Notes under the pieces: generated by a model
Databases searched by the model: none
Seen by the model: only the letters and a program-made list of their open reading frames with translations
Told to the model about the DNA's origin: nothing
Shown: piece by piece, positions 47,434 to 57,408 of the stretch
How positions within the stretch are numbered: position 1 is the stretch's first letter
How the letters are laid out: every line of letters starts with the position of its first letter
Assembly: GCF_016775155.1 (NCBI RefSeq)
Contig: NZ_JAEUGD010000001.1
Coordinates: forward strand, 123,855-187,854
Length of the DNA stretch: 64,000 bases
Direction of reading: 5' to 3'
Origin: Fulvivirga marina
GTDB taxonomy: Bacteria > Bacteroidota > Bacteroidia > Cytophagales > Cyclobacteriaceae
Program-made: the position numbers and the translations under genes

Positions 47434-48360
47434 TCAGCTGAATTTAATAGTTTGCTTATTGGTATTACGCTCGTACAGGTGTTGCATAATGCCATCTTTG
47501 AGTCCTACATCAGGTACTATTATATTTTTAGCACCAGACCATTCCATTACTGCCATGTATATCTCCGAAGCGGGTATGATCACATCCGCCCGGTCTGGAT
47601 TAAGTTGAAGTTCATTGATCCGCTCATCCATACTAAGCCCTTTTATGAATGTCTGTACCTCTCTGACTTTGGCTAATGACATTTTATCTCCCGAAGATTT
47701 TTGTGCTAACTCGAAAATTTTGTTGATGTTACCACCAGTGCCTACGGCAGTTATTTTTTCATTATACTCAGCTATTTTTTCAGTAACCCACTTTTTCATG
47801 TTTTTCCAAATAATGGGGGAATCATGATGCTCTAACCTTCTTACAGATCCGATCTTGAAAGATCTTGAAGCTACCTTTTCACCACCTTTAATGATGGTCA
47901 ATTCGGTGCTACCTCCACCAACATCAATGTGGAGGTAGTTTTTTTTCTTGTCTAGAAAGGATTTTATAGCATTGTTGATTAGAAGAGCCTCGTTTTTTCC
48001 ATCAATTACTCTGATCTTCAGCTTTACATCATTTTCAATCTCTTTTACTATTTCCTGACCATTTTTAGATTCTCTCATGGCTGATGTTGCGCATGCCATA
48101 TAATCATCTACTTCATAAAGGTCGATGAGTAGTTTAAAGGCTTTCATCAGTTTTTTAAATTTCGCCTTTTTAGCAACGCTTATACTTCCGGTATTAAAAA
48201 CATCCTGTCCCAGTCGGAGAGGAAATCTTACATACTCCAGTTTTTTAAAATTTAATTGTCCTTTAGTGCGTATTGTACTGGTCACTTGAAGCCTGATAGC
48301 ATTCGACCCAATATCTATAGCTGCTAGTTTCAAATTGATGTTATTTGTGCCTGAAATCAA
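47434..48360 (-). CDS. Ppx/GppA-family exopolyphosphatase
   Basis: The 308-residue protein begins at a TTG (48360, or an internal TTG giving MKLAAIDIGSN); no ATG fits. It has the ASKHA phosphatase motifs AAIDIGSNAIRLQV (N-terminal phosphate 1), ACATSAMRESKNG, YLHIDVGGGSTELTIIKGG (phosphate 2) and TAVGTGGNINKIFEL. Only the ~300-residue catalytic core is present, without the HD-like C-terminal domain of E. coli Ppx, as is common in Bacteroidetes. It hydrolyses terminal phosphates of polyphosphate or the pppGpp 5'-phosphate. Being convergent with ppk1 favours polyphosphate. Confidence 0.9.
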   Translation of the reverse strand: MISGTNNINLKLAAIDIGSNAIRLQVTSTIRTKGQLNFKKLEYVRFPLRLGQDVFNTGSISVAKKAKFKKLMKAFKLLIDLYEVDDYMACATSAMRESKNGQEIVKEIENDVKLKIRVIDGKNEALLINNAIKSFLDKKKNYLHIDVGGGSTELTIIKGGEKVASRSFKIGSVRRLEHHDSPIIWKNMKKWVTEKIAEYNEKITAVGTGGNINKIFELAQKSSGDKMSLAKVREVQTFIKGLSMDERINELQLNPDRADVIIPASEIYMAVMEWSGAKNIIVPDVGLKDGIMQHLYERNTNKQTIKFS

Positions 48361-48439
48361 AACTAATAATTATATTTAAGCTATCAATTTTATAAATTAA
48401 TTTCTTCGTTTATTTAATGTTAATCCGGTATATAGCATT

Positions 48440-48967
48440 ATGGAGCAGGCAAAATATATTTTCCTTAGCCTTTTATTTTGTAGCTGTATTTATGCCGACG
48501 ACGAGGCCTTAGAAAGCCTTGGAGAAATGGAGGTGTATACTCCTATATATGCAGGGGAAGAAGACAACATTATCAGCTTTCAAGATAGTTATCCACTAAA
48601 AAAGCCAGGCAAAATATATGTGTATGGTAGTTACTTGTTTGTTAATGAACAGCAGATTGGAATACATATTATCAATAATGAAAATCCTGCTGAGTTAGAG
48701 TATGTGGTTTTTTTTAGGTTACCAGGCAATGTTGATATGGCAGTGAGAGGTAACTACTTGTATGCGGATCATGTGGGCGATTTGGTTGCTATAAATATCA
48801 GTGATCTTCGCAAGCCAGTGGTCTCAACCCGAATAGAAGGTATATATTCATATGCTGTAATGATGCCTCCGGAACCGGGGTATTTTGAGTGCATTGACAG
48901 AGCCAGAAAGCACTTGATGATTGGGTGGGAAAAGAAAATAGTTGAGAATCCTGAATGTTACTGGTAA
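48440..48967 (+). CDS. LVIVD-repeat protein, N-terminal half (split gene)
   Basis: The 175-residue protein has a signal peptide (MEQAKYIFLSLLFCSCIYA) and then YTPIYAGEEDNIISFQD, PGKIYVYGSYLFVNEQQIGIHIINNENP and FRLPGNVDMAVRGNYLYADHVGDLVAINISDLRKP. These are the opening blades of the ~400-residue Bacteroidetes LVIVD-repeat family. The frame ends at GWEKKIVENPECYW and TAA, about where full-length members have a linker between their halves. The stop overlaps the ATG of the next gene by one base (TAATG), and that gene supplies the matching second half. So this looks like one ancestral propeller protein now made as two coupled chains. Function of the family is unknown. Confidence 0.8.
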   Translation: MEQAKYIFLSLLFCSCIYADDEALESLGEMEVYTPIYAGEEDNIISFQDSYPLKKPGKIYVYGSYLFVNEQQIGIHIINNENPAELEYVVFFRLPGNVDMAVRGNYLYADHVGDLVAINISDLRKPVVSTRIEGIYSYAVMMPPEPGYFECIDRARKHLMIGWEKKIVENPECYW

Positions 48968-49719
48968 TGAAAAAAGGAGCATTGATTTACTTTTACTGTT
49001 TCTGGCTACTGACCTTTTGCTGCAGTTGTGGTGATGGATCAGATAGTGCCAATATTAACCTTTCCGGCCAGGGAGGGTCAATGGCGAGGTTTGCAATTAG
49101 TGGTAATAATTTATATGTAGTAGGAGAATCGTCATTGTTGAATTATGATATTACGGATCCTGCACACCCATCGTTCAATTCTGAGATCACGCTGGGCTTT
49201 GATATTGAAACCATTTTCCCGAAAGGTAATTATCTATTTATAGGAGCTCAGTCAGGTATGCACATTTTTGATGTTTCTGATCCTGAAAATTTGGTTAAAT
49301 TAAGTACTTACAGCCATATTGTTAACTGTGATCCGGTGGTGGTAAGTGGTAACTATGCTTATGAATCACTTCAAGCAGGCTGTGGATCTAATAGCGCAGA
49401 TCAATTTGAAGTAATAGATATTACTGACCCGGCTAACCCGAAGCAGGTTGGTCAATACAATGACGTGGATTCTCCTTATGGCTTGGGTGTAGTCAATAAT
49501 TACATCTACCTGTGCGAAGGAGAGTTTGGAATAAAAATCCTCAACGTACAAGATCCCGAAAATATTTTTCTTGAAAAGGAGTTGGCAATTGATGCATATG
49601 ACGTTATCGTGATTGACCAGGACAGGCTTTTACTGACTAGTGTCGATGGTATTTACCAGTTTGATATTAGTGACCCCATTACTCCTCAATTGATAAGTGA
49701 AATTCCGGTTGTAGAATGA
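48967..49719 (+). CDS. LVIVD-repeat lipoprotein, C-terminal half (split gene)
   Basis: ATG 48967 gives 250 residues. The start is a signal peptide with several Cys (MKKGALIYFYCFWLLTFCCSCGDG), probably lipidated. The body contains GGSMARFAISGNNLYVVGESSLLNYDITDP, LGFDIETIFPKGNYLFIGAQSGMHIFDVSDP, CDPVVVSGNYAYESLQ and SPYGLGVVNNYIYLCEGEFGIKILNVQDP. These are the second-half LVIVD blades seen in full-length relatives. It follows the first-half gene with a TAATG overlap and overlaps the barrel gene by 4 bases (ATGA). Its own export signal argues that the split is functional and not simply a fresh frameshift, though a frameshift with a fortuitous leader remains possible. Confidence 0.82.
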   Translation: MKKGALIYFYCFWLLTFCCSCGDGSDSANINLSGQGGSMARFAISGNNLYVVGESSLLNYDITDPAHPSFNSEITLGFDIETIFPKGNYLFIGAQSGMHIFDVSDPENLVKLSTYSHIVNCDPVVVSGNYAYESLQAGCGSNSADQFEVIDITDPANPKQVGQYNDVDSPYGLGVVNNYIYLCEGEFGIKILNVQDPENIFLEKELAIDAYDVIVIDQDRLLLTSVDGIYQFDISDPITPQLISEIPVVE

Positions 49720-50411
49720 AAATAGTACATGCGTTATTATTTGTTTTGACTGTGGTAATTGCTGCCCAAGGCCAGAATAATGAGAGCGAGGATAAAGCAT
49801 ATGGGGTGCCCAACCTTTATGTAAAATGGAGCCCTCTGCACCTTATTAATACTTTTCCCACAGTGCAGATGGATGCAGAGGTTAGGATTGGAGATAGAAT
49901 GACCGTACAGGTAGGGGGTTCTCCCGTAATTTATGTGAGTAGTACGGATCATTGGTATGGCTTACATAAAAAAAGAGGGTATAAATTAAAATCAGAGCTA
50001 AGGTATTACTTTTTGCCAGTCCAACTGGAAGGAGAAAAGCTGTTTTACCTGTCGCTTTCTTTTGATTATAATAGGTTAAAAAATGATAAAACCGGTACCT
50101 TTGGATTCGACTGCAACGACAGGGACTGTCAATACCGTCAGCGGGTGCAGTTAGAGGAGAGGCGAGAAATTTATGCATTGACTCATCGTATTGGGATGCA
50201 AAGATATTTAACTTCCTGGTTTCTTCTGGATATTAATGCTGGCTGGGGAGTAAGGTGGGGAAGTTATTCGATGTTCAACGAGCCTCAGGGGTATGATGAG
50301 TATTTTAGAAATGACGAATCAGATAGTTTTGATAGTTTCTTTTATGGCGGCTATGTCGAGACCAGAGTAGCCATTGGTTTAGGTGTTAAACTTTCAGTAA
50401 GAATAAAATGA
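49716..50411 (+). CDS. Outer-membrane beta-barrel-like protein, unrecognised family
   Basis: The 231-residue protein has a short signal peptide ([20 protein letters not shown]). The remainder is a run of amphipathic strands with aromatic girdles ([77 protein letters not shown]), typical of a small outer-membrane barrel similar to DUF3575 proteins. It contains a Cys pair (FDCNDRDCQ). It overlaps both neighbours by 4 bases, so it should be made together with the LVIVD halves and may anchor or export them. Role unknown. Confidence 0.75.
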   Translation: MKIVHALLFVLTVVIAAQGQNNESEDKAYGVPNLYVKWSPLHLINTFPTVQMDAEVRIGDRMTVQVGGSPVIYVSSTDHWYGLHKKRGYKLKSELRYYFLPVQLEGEKLFYLSLSFDYNRLKNDKTGTFGFDCNDRDCQYRQRVQLEERREIYALTHRIGMQRYLTSWFLLDINAGWGVRWGSYSMFNEPQGYDEYFRNDESDSFDSFFYGGYVETRVAIGLGVKLSVRIK

Positions 50412-51412
50412 CAATACAGGAAATACTTTCAAAGAGAATATTGGTTCTAGATGGAGCAATGGGTACCATGATCCAGCGTCATACGCTGACGGAGGATGAT
50501 TTTAGAGGTGAAGCCTTCAGAGATCATAAATACCCCCTTAAGGGCAATAATGATCTGCTTTCAATCACGAGGCCGGATATTATAAAGGATATTCATAGGC
50601 AATACTTTGAAGCCGGAGCAGATATAGCGGAAACAAATACCTTTAGTGGTACCAAGATCGCCCAAGCAGATTATCACCTGGAAGATGCTGTATATGAGAT
50701 CAACTATCAATCAGCCAAAATAGCTAGAGAAGCCGCTGATGAGTTTACTGCTGCTGAACCTGATAAACCAAGATTTGTTGCAGGGGCAATGGGGCCTACA
50801 AATAAAACAGCTTCAATATCACCGGATGTGAATAACCCCGGTTACCGTGGTGTAAGTTTTGATGAATTGGCTATGGCATACAAAGAGCAGGCAAAAGCTC
50901 TTGTTGATGGAGGTGTTGATTTATTGCTTGTGGAAACAGTCTTTGATACATTAAATGCTAAAGCTGCACTTTTTGGTATTTCTGAGCTTTTTGAAGAGAC
51001 AGGAAAGAAGGTGCCGGTAATGGTTTCAGGAACTATTACTGATGCAAGTGGCAGAACCCTCTCAGGACAAACCACTCAGGCATTCCTCATTTCTTTAGAA
51101 CATATGCCTTTACTTAGCATAGGCCTCAATTGTGCCCTCGGAGCAAAAGACCTGAGGCAATATTTACAGGTGTTGGCAAAAGATTCACATTTCTTTGTAA
51201 GTGCGCATCCGAATGCAGGTCTTCCTAATGAATTTGGAGAGTATGATGAATCTCCTGAAGCTATGGCAGCTCAAATAGAGGTGTTTTTGAAGGAAGGACT
51301 TATCAATATTATTGGAGGGTGCTGTGGTACCACTCCGGAGCATATCAAGGCGATTGCTGAGGTGGCAGCAAAATATGAACCTAGAAAACTAGCGGAGCTA
51401 CAGACTGATTAA
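50408..51412 (+). CDS. Homocysteine S-methyltransferase module of MetH (stand-alone)
   Basis: The 334 residues correspond to the first module of cobalamin-dependent methionine synthase. It opens with [25 protein letters not shown], then [20 protein letters not shown] and [20 protein letters not shown]. The zinc-binding Cys residues are in IGLNCALG and [11 protein letters not shown]. This module transfers the cobalamin-bound methyl group to homocysteine. In many Bacteroidetes MetH is encoded in two pieces, but the folate/cobalamin half is not in this window. Instead the gene overlaps by 4 bases the end of an operon for surface proteins, and the next gene is otsAB after a 198-base gap. Confidence 0.9.
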   Translation: MTIQEILSKRILVLDGAMGTMIQRHTLTEDDFRGEAFRDHKYPLKGNNDLLSITRPDIIKDIHRQYFEAGADIAETNTFSGTKIAQADYHLEDAVYEINYQSAKIAREAADEFTAAEPDKPRFVAGAMGPTNKTASISPDVNNPGYRGVSFDELAMAYKEQAKALVDGGVDLLLVETVFDTLNAKAALFGISELFEETGKKVPVMVSGTITDASGRTLSGQTTQAFLISLEHMPLLSIGLNCALGAKDLRQYLQVLAKDSHFFVSAHPNAGLPNEFGEYDESPEAMAAQIEVFLKEGLINIIGGCCGTTPEHIKAIAEVAAKYEPRKLAELQTD

Positions 51413-51610
51413 AAAAAAGTAAGGTAGAAATTCACGTTTTTATCTGGCTTATTATTAAGTAAAAATCTCCTTTTAAGCTTATTGTAATCGTTTGCGATTT
51501 TGCTCCAATCATTGTAAACCTTTAAAGTAAAGGGGCGTTTGCTTGTTAAATTGATCATAGTTTGGCTTTAACTCTTTTCTCGTTACAATTTCATTTGGTA
51601 TATTCAAGGC

Positions 51611-53812
51611 ATGGCAAGAACAATAATAGTTTCCAATAGACTTCCGGTTAAAGTACAAAAAAATGATCAAGGAGAATTACAATATAAACCCAGTGAAGGT
51701 GGTTTGGCCACAGGGCTTGGTTCTATTTATAAAGTGGGTGATAACGTATGGGTAGGGTGGCCGGGCCTATATTTTCAAGATGAGAATAATAAGAAGGAAG
51801 CTACTGCTAGGCTAAAAGATGAGAACATGTGGCCTGTCTTTCTGACTGAAAATGAAATAAAGCTTTATTATGAGGGGTTCAGTAATGAAACCTTATGGCC
51901 GACATTCCATTATTTTAATGAATATGCTTTATATAAGAAATCTTACTGGCTTGAGTATCAGAAAGTGAATCAGAAGTTTTGCGATGAGGTGGTTGCGGTA
52001 GCCAACCCGGATGATACTATTTGGGTGCATGACTACCAACTGATGCTTTTACCAGATATGATCAGGCAAAAACTTCCTGATGCCAGTATCGGGTTCTTCT
52101 TACATATTCCGTTTCCGTCGTTTGAGGTATTTCGTCTGTTGCCATGGAGAAGGGAATTGCTCGATGGGGTACTAGGCTCTGATCTTATTGGTTTTCATAC
52201 CTATGATGATATGCGTCACTTCCTGAGTTCAGTCAGCAGGATCAACTTTATTGGTAATAACCATGGACAGATTATGCGTGACCGTAGGACAATTGCTGTT
52301 GATTCATTTCCCATTGGTATTGATTATGATAAGTACGCAGCATCAGCAGCGTCTCCGGCTACACTCAGTCGTGAAGTGAAATTCAGAACATCACTTGGAG
52401 ATCAGAAATTAATGCTGTCCATTGATCGCTTGGACTACTCTAAAGGAATACCGGCACGTCTGCAGATTTTTGATATATTTCTAAATAAGCATCCAGAATA
52501 TCAGGGGAAAGTTTCTCTGTTGATGATTGTAGTTCCATCGCGGGATAATGTTGAAAAATACAAGAACTTAAAAGAAGAGGTTGACCTTTTAGTGGGAAGA
52601 ATCAATGGAAAATATGGTTCAATGAACTGGACGCCAATACATTATTTCTACAGATCATTTCCATTGGAGGACCTGTCAGCCTTCTACCGAATGGCCAATG
52701 TGGCTTTGGTCACTCCGATGCGTGACGGCATGAATCTAGTGTGTAAGGAATACATTGCTAGTAAACTGGACAAGCATGGTGTGTTAATTTTGAGTGAAAT
52801 GGCAGGAGCTTCTAAGGAACTTTCAGAGGCTATCATAGTTAACCCCAATGATAAGCATCAAGTGGTTGATGCCATATATGAGGCCCTGACCATGCAGGAA
52901 GAAGAGCAGGAAGTACATATGAGTTACATGCAGGATACCCTGAAAAAATTCAATATTCATCATTGGGTAAAACTGTTTCTTGACAGGTTAACACTTGTTA
53001 AAGACAATCAAAAAAAGATGGCAACCAAAGTGATGGATTCATCTATGAAGGCAAAACTGTTACAGGATTTTGAAGGAAGTAAGGAAAGGTTGCTATTTCT
53101 GGATTATGATGGTACACTTGTTCCATTTAACAGTGATCCGCAAAAGGCAAAGCCAGATCAACAGTTACTTGATATTATTGAGACACTGACGGCTATGGAT
53201 AATACGCATGTTATTATTATTAGTGGCCGGGATAAAAATACGCTCCAGAACTGGTTAGGACAATTTGATGTGGAGTTTGTAGGAGAGCATGGTGTGTGGA
53301 TACGCATGAGAGGTGAGGACTGGAAGACCATAGGGGCTCTTGATGGTTCCTGGAAAGACGAGATCAGGCCTATACTAGAGATGTATTGTGATAAAACACC
53401 ACGATCTTTTATCGAAGAGAAAGATTTTTCACTAGTATGGCACTATCGTAAGGTGGAGACTGGTTTGGGAGAACTCAGAGCAAGAGAAATTATCAGCCAT
53501 TTGAAATACTTGTCAGTCAATATGAATCTTCAGGTGCTGGAAGGAAATAAGGTTGTAGAAATTAAGAATCTTGAAGTAAATAAAGGGAAAGCAAGTGTGA
53601 GGTGGTTGGAAAATAGCAAGGCAGATTTTGTTATGGCCATCGGTGATGACTGGACAGATGAGGATACTTTTAAAGCTATGCCAAAGCATGCATACACTGT
53701 AAAAGTTGGAGATTTACGTTCAGCTGCGAGGTTTAGCGTGCGCGACCATCTTGCAGTAAGAAACCTGCTTGAAAAAATGGTCGCACCAGCTAAGACCCCT
53801 ATAAAAAGTTAG
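51611..53812 (+). CDS. Bifunctional trehalose-6-phosphate synthase/phosphatase (OtsA-OtsB fusion)
   Basis: The 733-residue protein has two enzymes in line. Residues 1-~465 are a GT20 trehalose-6-phosphate synthase: [47 protein letters not shown], and ATPMRDG-like [18 protein letters not shown]. Residues ~490-733 are a HAD-type trehalose-6-phosphate phosphatase: [31 protein letters not shown] and [12 protein letters not shown]. It converts UDP-glucose and glucose 6-phosphate to trehalose in the cytoplasm, usually for osmotic or desiccation stress. Its 3' end overlaps the convergent GH15 gene by 14 bases. Confidence 0.95.
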   Translation: MARTIIVSNRLPVKVQKNDQGELQYKPSEGGLATGLGSIYKVGDNVWVGWPGLYFQDENNKKEATARLKDENMWPVFLTENEIKLYYEGFSNETLWPTFHYFNEYALYKKSYWLEYQKVNQKFCDEVVAVANPDDTIWVHDYQLMLLPDMIRQKLPDASIGFFLHIPFPSFEVFRLLPWRRELLDGVLGSDLIGFHTYDDMRHFLSSVSRINFIGNNHGQIMRDRRTIAVDSFPIGIDYDKYAASAASPATLSREVKFRTSLGDQKLMLSIDRLDYSKGIPARLQIFDIFLNKHPEYQGKVSLLMIVVPSRDNVEKYKNLKEEVDLLVGRINGKYGSMNWTPIHYFYRSFPLEDLSAFYRMANVALVTPMRDGMNLVCKEYIASKLDKHGVLILSEMAGASKELSEAIIVNPNDKHQVVDAIYEALTMQEEEQEVHMSYMQDTLKKFNIHHWVKLFLDRLTLVKDNQKKMATKVMDSSMKAKLLQDFEGSKERLLFLDYDGTLVPFNSDPQKAKPDQQLLDIIETLTAMDNTHVIIISGRDKNTLQNWLGQFDVEFVGEHGVWIRMRGEDWKTIGALDGSWKDEIRPILEMYCDKTPRSFIEEKDFSLVWHYRKVETGLGELRAREIISHLKYLSVNMNLQVLEGNKVVEIKNLEVNKGKASVRWLENSKADFVMAIGDDWTDEDTFKAMPKHAYTVKVGDLRSAARFSVRDHLAVRNLLEKMVAPAKTPIKS

Positions 53813-55580
53813 GTTTATCCAGTTTTCTGCTTATTCTGTAAGCAGCGTTAACTAGCCCTACATGACTGTAAGCCTGGGGGAAATTTCCCCATTGGCTGCC
53901 GGTCTTAGCATCAACATCTTCACTCAATAGGCCAAGGTGATTGCCATAGGTTAAGAGATTTTCAAAGGCTTTTATGGCTTCGTCAATACGTCCAGCACAA
54001 GTTAGAGCCTCTACATGCCAGAAAGCACAGATAAGGAATGTGGTTTCTGGTTCCCCGAAATCATCTGCATGTTTATAACGATAAAATAAGCCTTCACTAG
54101 ATTTTAACTCGGCTTCAAGTGCTTTTAGGTGCTTTTGAGTAGCCTCAGAGCCATTTTCTAGGTAACCCATCATGATTAGTTGAAGGTTACTGGCATCCAG
54201 GTTTTTAGATCCGATAGCCTGAGTGTATACCCCTCTGGATGCATCAAAACAAGCTTCGATCTTTTCAGTTGATTCCTTGACAAGTTTTTCTGCTAATCGG
54301 ACTATTTTTTCATCGCCAAACATCTTACCTATCTTAAAGGCAGCTTTTGCACCTGTCCAGTGGAAAAGGTAAGTGTAGCAATGATATTGACTTAAAGTCC
54401 GGAATTCCCAAAGTCCAGCATCGGGTTCATTCATAAGTTGGTCAATTTGCTTCAGGATGTCATACACCAGATGCAAAGAATCCGAACGTTCCACATTGAT
54501 AAAGCGGCGGTCGACATATAATGGGAGTAATGCAGCCAGAATTTGCCCGTAAACGTCATTCTGGACGTGAGTGTAAGCTTGGTTACCAACCCTAACAGGT
54601 TGATTGCCCAAGTATCCTTTAAGGTCAAGCGTTTGCTCGGTTAACATTTCATGTCCGGTTATACCATAAAGAGGTTGAAACCTTTCTCGTGACTTAACCG
54701 ATATATTGACGATGTAATTAAAATACCTTTCCAGCTCTTCAAAGTGGCCAATGTTATTAAATGCTGTAAGGGTGTAATAGGCATCGCGCATCCAGCAATA
54801 ACGGTAATCCCAGTTCCTACCACTGCCAGGTGCTTCAGGTAAACTGGTGGTACCGGCTGCAATTATGGCACCGGTATCTTCATATTGGTGGATTTTTAAC
54901 ACCAAAGCAGATCTATTAATATCCGCCTGGTGAAAATTACTTACACTAAGGTTTTTGACCCATCCACGCCAGTACCTTTTAGTACGATCCAGAAAAGTTT
55001 CGCAGGTACTAACCAGAGGGGCTTCCAGTGGAGCTCCATAAGTAAGCGCGAGGTATTTAGTTTCGTTGAGTACAATATAATTGTCCTGAACTATATAAGA
55101 TAATGAGAAATTAGTTGTCAGCCTAAGCTCTTTAGCCAACCCTAGGTATTCAATATGATTACTTGCTTCATATTGCATAGGTTTAAGGTTGCCATAATCA
55201 CCCACAGGCTCGCATGAAACTTTAACACGCGGTCTGCCTTCCAATGGCTCCACCTTTCTGATTAACATCAGAGGTTTGAAATACCGATCATATTGATGGA
55301 AACGGGGGGCGAAGTCCGTTACCCTGTATCTTCCCTCTTCAGAAGTTATCTCAGTACACAGGATATTTGTGTTTTCCAGGTAATATTGTTTGCTTTCCTT
55401 AATTTCCCCCGAAGGTAGTATTGAAAATCCTCCCCCTTTATCATTATCAAGCATTTTACCGAAAATGAAACTGCTATCAAACCGTGGCCAGCACATCCAT
55501 TCGATAGTGGTGTCTTTATGAATATGTGCCTGATAAGAACAGTTGCCAATCAAGCCATAATCGTAGGTGTGTTTACTCAT
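53799..55580 (-). CDS. Glycoside hydrolase family 15 protein (glucoamylase/trehalase type)
   Basis: The 593-residue protein has no signal peptide and so is cytoplasmic. It has the GH15 bacterial layout: an N-terminal beta-sandwich (DYGLIGNCSYQAHIHKDTTIEWMCWPRFDSSFIFG) and an (alpha/alpha)6 barrel. Barrel motifs are GSGRNWDYRYCWMRDAYYTLTAF, MNEPDAGLWEFR with a probable catalytic Glu, and ETTFLICAFWHVEALTCAGR with the probable second acid. Bacterial members of this subgroup include trehalases as well as glucoamylases. The convergent, overlapping otsAB gene and the upstream sugar kinases favour trehalose as substrate. Last gene of the pfkA operon; it overlaps the ROK gene by 4 bases. Confidence 0.9.
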   Translation of the reverse strand: MSKHTYDYGLIGNCSYQAHIHKDTTIEWMCWPRFDSSFIFGKMLDNDKGGGFSILPSGEIKESKQYYLENTNILCTEITSEEGRYRVTDFAPRFHQYDRYFKPLMLIRKVEPLEGRPRVKVSCEPVGDYGNLKPMQYEASNHIEYLGLAKELRLTTNFSLSYIVQDNYIVLNETKYLALTYGAPLEAPLVSTCETFLDRTKRYWRGWVKNLSVSNFHQADINRSALVLKIHQYEDTGAIIAAGTTSLPEAPGSGRNWDYRYCWMRDAYYTLTAFNNIGHFEELERYFNYIVNISVKSRERFQPLYGITGHEMLTEQTLDLKGYLGNQPVRVGNQAYTHVQNDVYGQILAALLPLYVDRRFINVERSDSLHLVYDILKQIDQLMNEPDAGLWEFRTLSQYHCYTYLFHWTGAKAAFKIGKMFGDEKIVRLAEKLVKESTEKIEACFDASRGVYTQAIGSKNLDASNLQLIMMGYLENGSEATQKHLKALEAELKSSEGLFYRYKHADDFGEPETTFLICAFWHVEALTCAGRIDEAIKAFENLLTYGNHLGLLSEDVDAKTGSQWGNFPQAYSHVGLVNAAYRISRKLDKPNFL

Positions 55581-56554
55581 ATATTAACTGAAGATTTTTT
55601 GTTTAAATGGTCTACCACAAGGCTGCTGGCACCTAAAATAGGGGCACTTTGGTTTTGCAATCCAGAGGGTAATACTTTCACTTTATTTTTATATATGGGC
55701 ATGAGGTTGGCTTCAAGGTGCTTGCGGGTAGGGGCGAAGATCAAGTCACCAGCCAGTGATAGCCCTCCGAAAATAAATATAGCTTCCGGATTTGTGTGAG
55801 CTACACTGTCAGCCAATTTGGAACCAAGGATTTTACCTGTATATTCGAAGGCTGCTTTTGCTACAGAATCACCTCGTTCAGCAGATTCAGTGATCATTTT
55901 AGTAGACAGGTCATGAAAGCTAATGCCTCGTAACTCACTTTCTTCAATATGATCAGCCAGTAGTTTATACACTGTTCTTTTTATTCCAGTAGCTGACACA
56001 TAAGTTTCAAGACAACCAACTTTGCCACAACCACAGTTTCTGCCATTGGGGTTAACGGTTACATGTCCCAGTTCGGCGGCGAAGCCATCAAAACCATAGA
56101 TAAGTTCTCCATTGGCTACGATGCCGGATCCTAAGCCAGTACCCAGTGTGATGACTATGAAATCCTTCATGCTTTTTGCATTCCCATAGATCATTTCACC
56201 CATGGCTGCAGCATTTGCATCATTGGTTATAATAACAGGAACGTTAAAATCTTTTTGCATGATATCTACAATAGGAATAATACCTTTCCAAACCAGGTTC
56301 GGGGCATGTTCTATCGTTCCGCGGTAAAAATTAGCATTAGGAGCTCCGACACCTATCCCTGTAATTTGCAGATCACTGGAAGTTTGCTCTAACCCATGTT
56401 TTATCGCACTATCTAATTCCTGGATATAGTCTTTGAAATCAGCATGTTTCTGCGTCGGTAATTTACTTTGGTAAAGTACTGTGCCCGCATCATCAACAAT
56501 ACCAAATTTGGTGTTTGTTCCACCTATATCAATGCCTACTGTAACTTCCTTCAT
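55577..56554 (-). CDS. ROK-family sugar kinase (probable glucokinase)
   Basis: The 325-residue ASKHA kinase has the phosphate-binding motif VGIDIGGTNTKFGIVDD, ITNDANAAAMGEM, ITLGTGLGSGIVANG and the ROK zinc signature GHVTVNPNGRNCGCGKVGCLE with Cys and His ligands. No DNA-binding helix-turn-helix precedes the kinase domain, so it is an enzyme and not a repressor. Glucose is the likely substrate, since GH15 trehalase or glucoamylase would release glucose next to it; other hexoses are possible. It overlaps both neighbours by 4 bases (ATGA), indicating translational coupling. Confidence 0.92.
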   Translation of the reverse strand: MKEVTVGIDIGGTNTKFGIVDDAGTVLYQSKLPTQKHADFKDYIQELDSAIKHGLEQTSSDLQITGIGVGAPNANFYRGTIEHAPNLVWKGIIPIVDIMQKDFNVPVIITNDANAAAMGEMIYGNAKSMKDFIVITLGTGLGSGIVANGELIYGFDGFAAELGHVTVNPNGRNCGCGKVGCLETYVSATGIKRTVYKLLADHIEESELRGISFHDLSTKMITESAERGDSVAKAAFEYTGKILGSKLADSVAHTNPEAIFIFGGLSLAGDLIFAPTRKHLEANLMPIYKNKVKVLPSGLQNQSAPILGASSLVVDHLNKKSSVNI

Positions 56555-57408
56555 GATTTTTGATAGTGTTTTTTGATGTGGTATTGTACCAGGTCATCAA
56601 TAGGTTCTTTAATTATTTGTCCGACGAGGATTCCTTTTTGTTCAGCTACAGGCTTGAGAATGTCCTGAAAGATATATGAAATGGCACCTGTGAAGTGGGT
56701 TTTTATGGTTTGATGCTTGCTGAAAGGGGTGATATAGAGATCCATGAACTCACTCATGCCTTTTTGGAGCATGCTTTGAAAATATTCATGTTCTTTATGT
56801 TCTTCTATGAATTTCATGAATGAGGCCAGGTAGACATTGGCATATGGCTTCATATATACATTTTCAAGTATTTCATCTTTTGTAAGGTTATACTTTGCTG
56901 AAAAGGTATCATGCAGGTCCGAAGGAAGTTTCTTGTAGAGATAGGCGTTTAACAGTTTCTTTCCGTAATAGGATCCGCCGCCCTGATCTCCGAGGATGTA
57001 ATCAAGTGCAGGAGTTTCCTGTCTTACAATGTCCCCATCAAAATAGCATGAATTAGACCCTGTACCCAAAATGCATGAAATGTTGGGTACACCTTCGTAG
57101 GTGGCAAGAGCAGAAGCTACAATATCATGGTTAACATAATGGTGAGCTTTTGGGATGACTTTGGATAAAGCTCTTTTTACGATGGATTGAAGACTTTTGC
57201 TGCCGCATCCGGCACTGTAAATAAAGGCTACTTCTATAGCGTTAAAGTGGTTGGCAAGTTCACCTGCAGACTTAATGGTTTCTGCAATTTTTTCCTCACT
57301 ATGGAAGAATGGGTTGATACCCCCTGTGCTTACCTGTTTCAAAATTTTCGCGTCTTCTACAAGTCGCCAATCGCATTTTGTAGAACCGCTAATACCGATT
57401 AATATCAT
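56551..57408 (-). CDS. BadF/BadG/BcrA/BcrD-type sugar kinase (N-acetylglucosamine kinase-like)
   Basis: The 285-residue ASKHA-fold protein starts MILIGISGSTKCDWRLVED, where the phosphate-1 loop is present but uses Ser-Thr-Lys. It then shows STGGINPFFHSEEKI, LGTGSNSCYFDG and ILGDQGGGSYYGKKLL. This is the eukaryotic NAGK-like branch of the BadF family common in Bacteroidetes, expected to phosphorylate amino sugars or a related sugar. It is embedded between pfkA and the ROK kinase with 4-base overlaps. Substrate unproven. Confidence 0.85.
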   Translation of the reverse strand: MILIGISGSTKCDWRLVEDAKILKQVSTGGINPFFHSEEKIAETIKSAGELANHFNAIEVAFIYSAGCGSKSLQSIVKRALSKVIPKAHHYVNHDIVASALATYEGVPNISCILGTGSNSCYFDGDIVRQETPALDYILGDQGGGSYYGKKLLNAYLYKKLPSDLHDTFSAKYNLTKDEILENVYMKPYANVYLASFMKFIEEHKEHEYFQSMLQKGMSEFMDLYITPFSKHQTIKTHFTGAISYIFQDILKPVAEQKGILVGQIIKEPIDDLVQYHIKKHYQKS

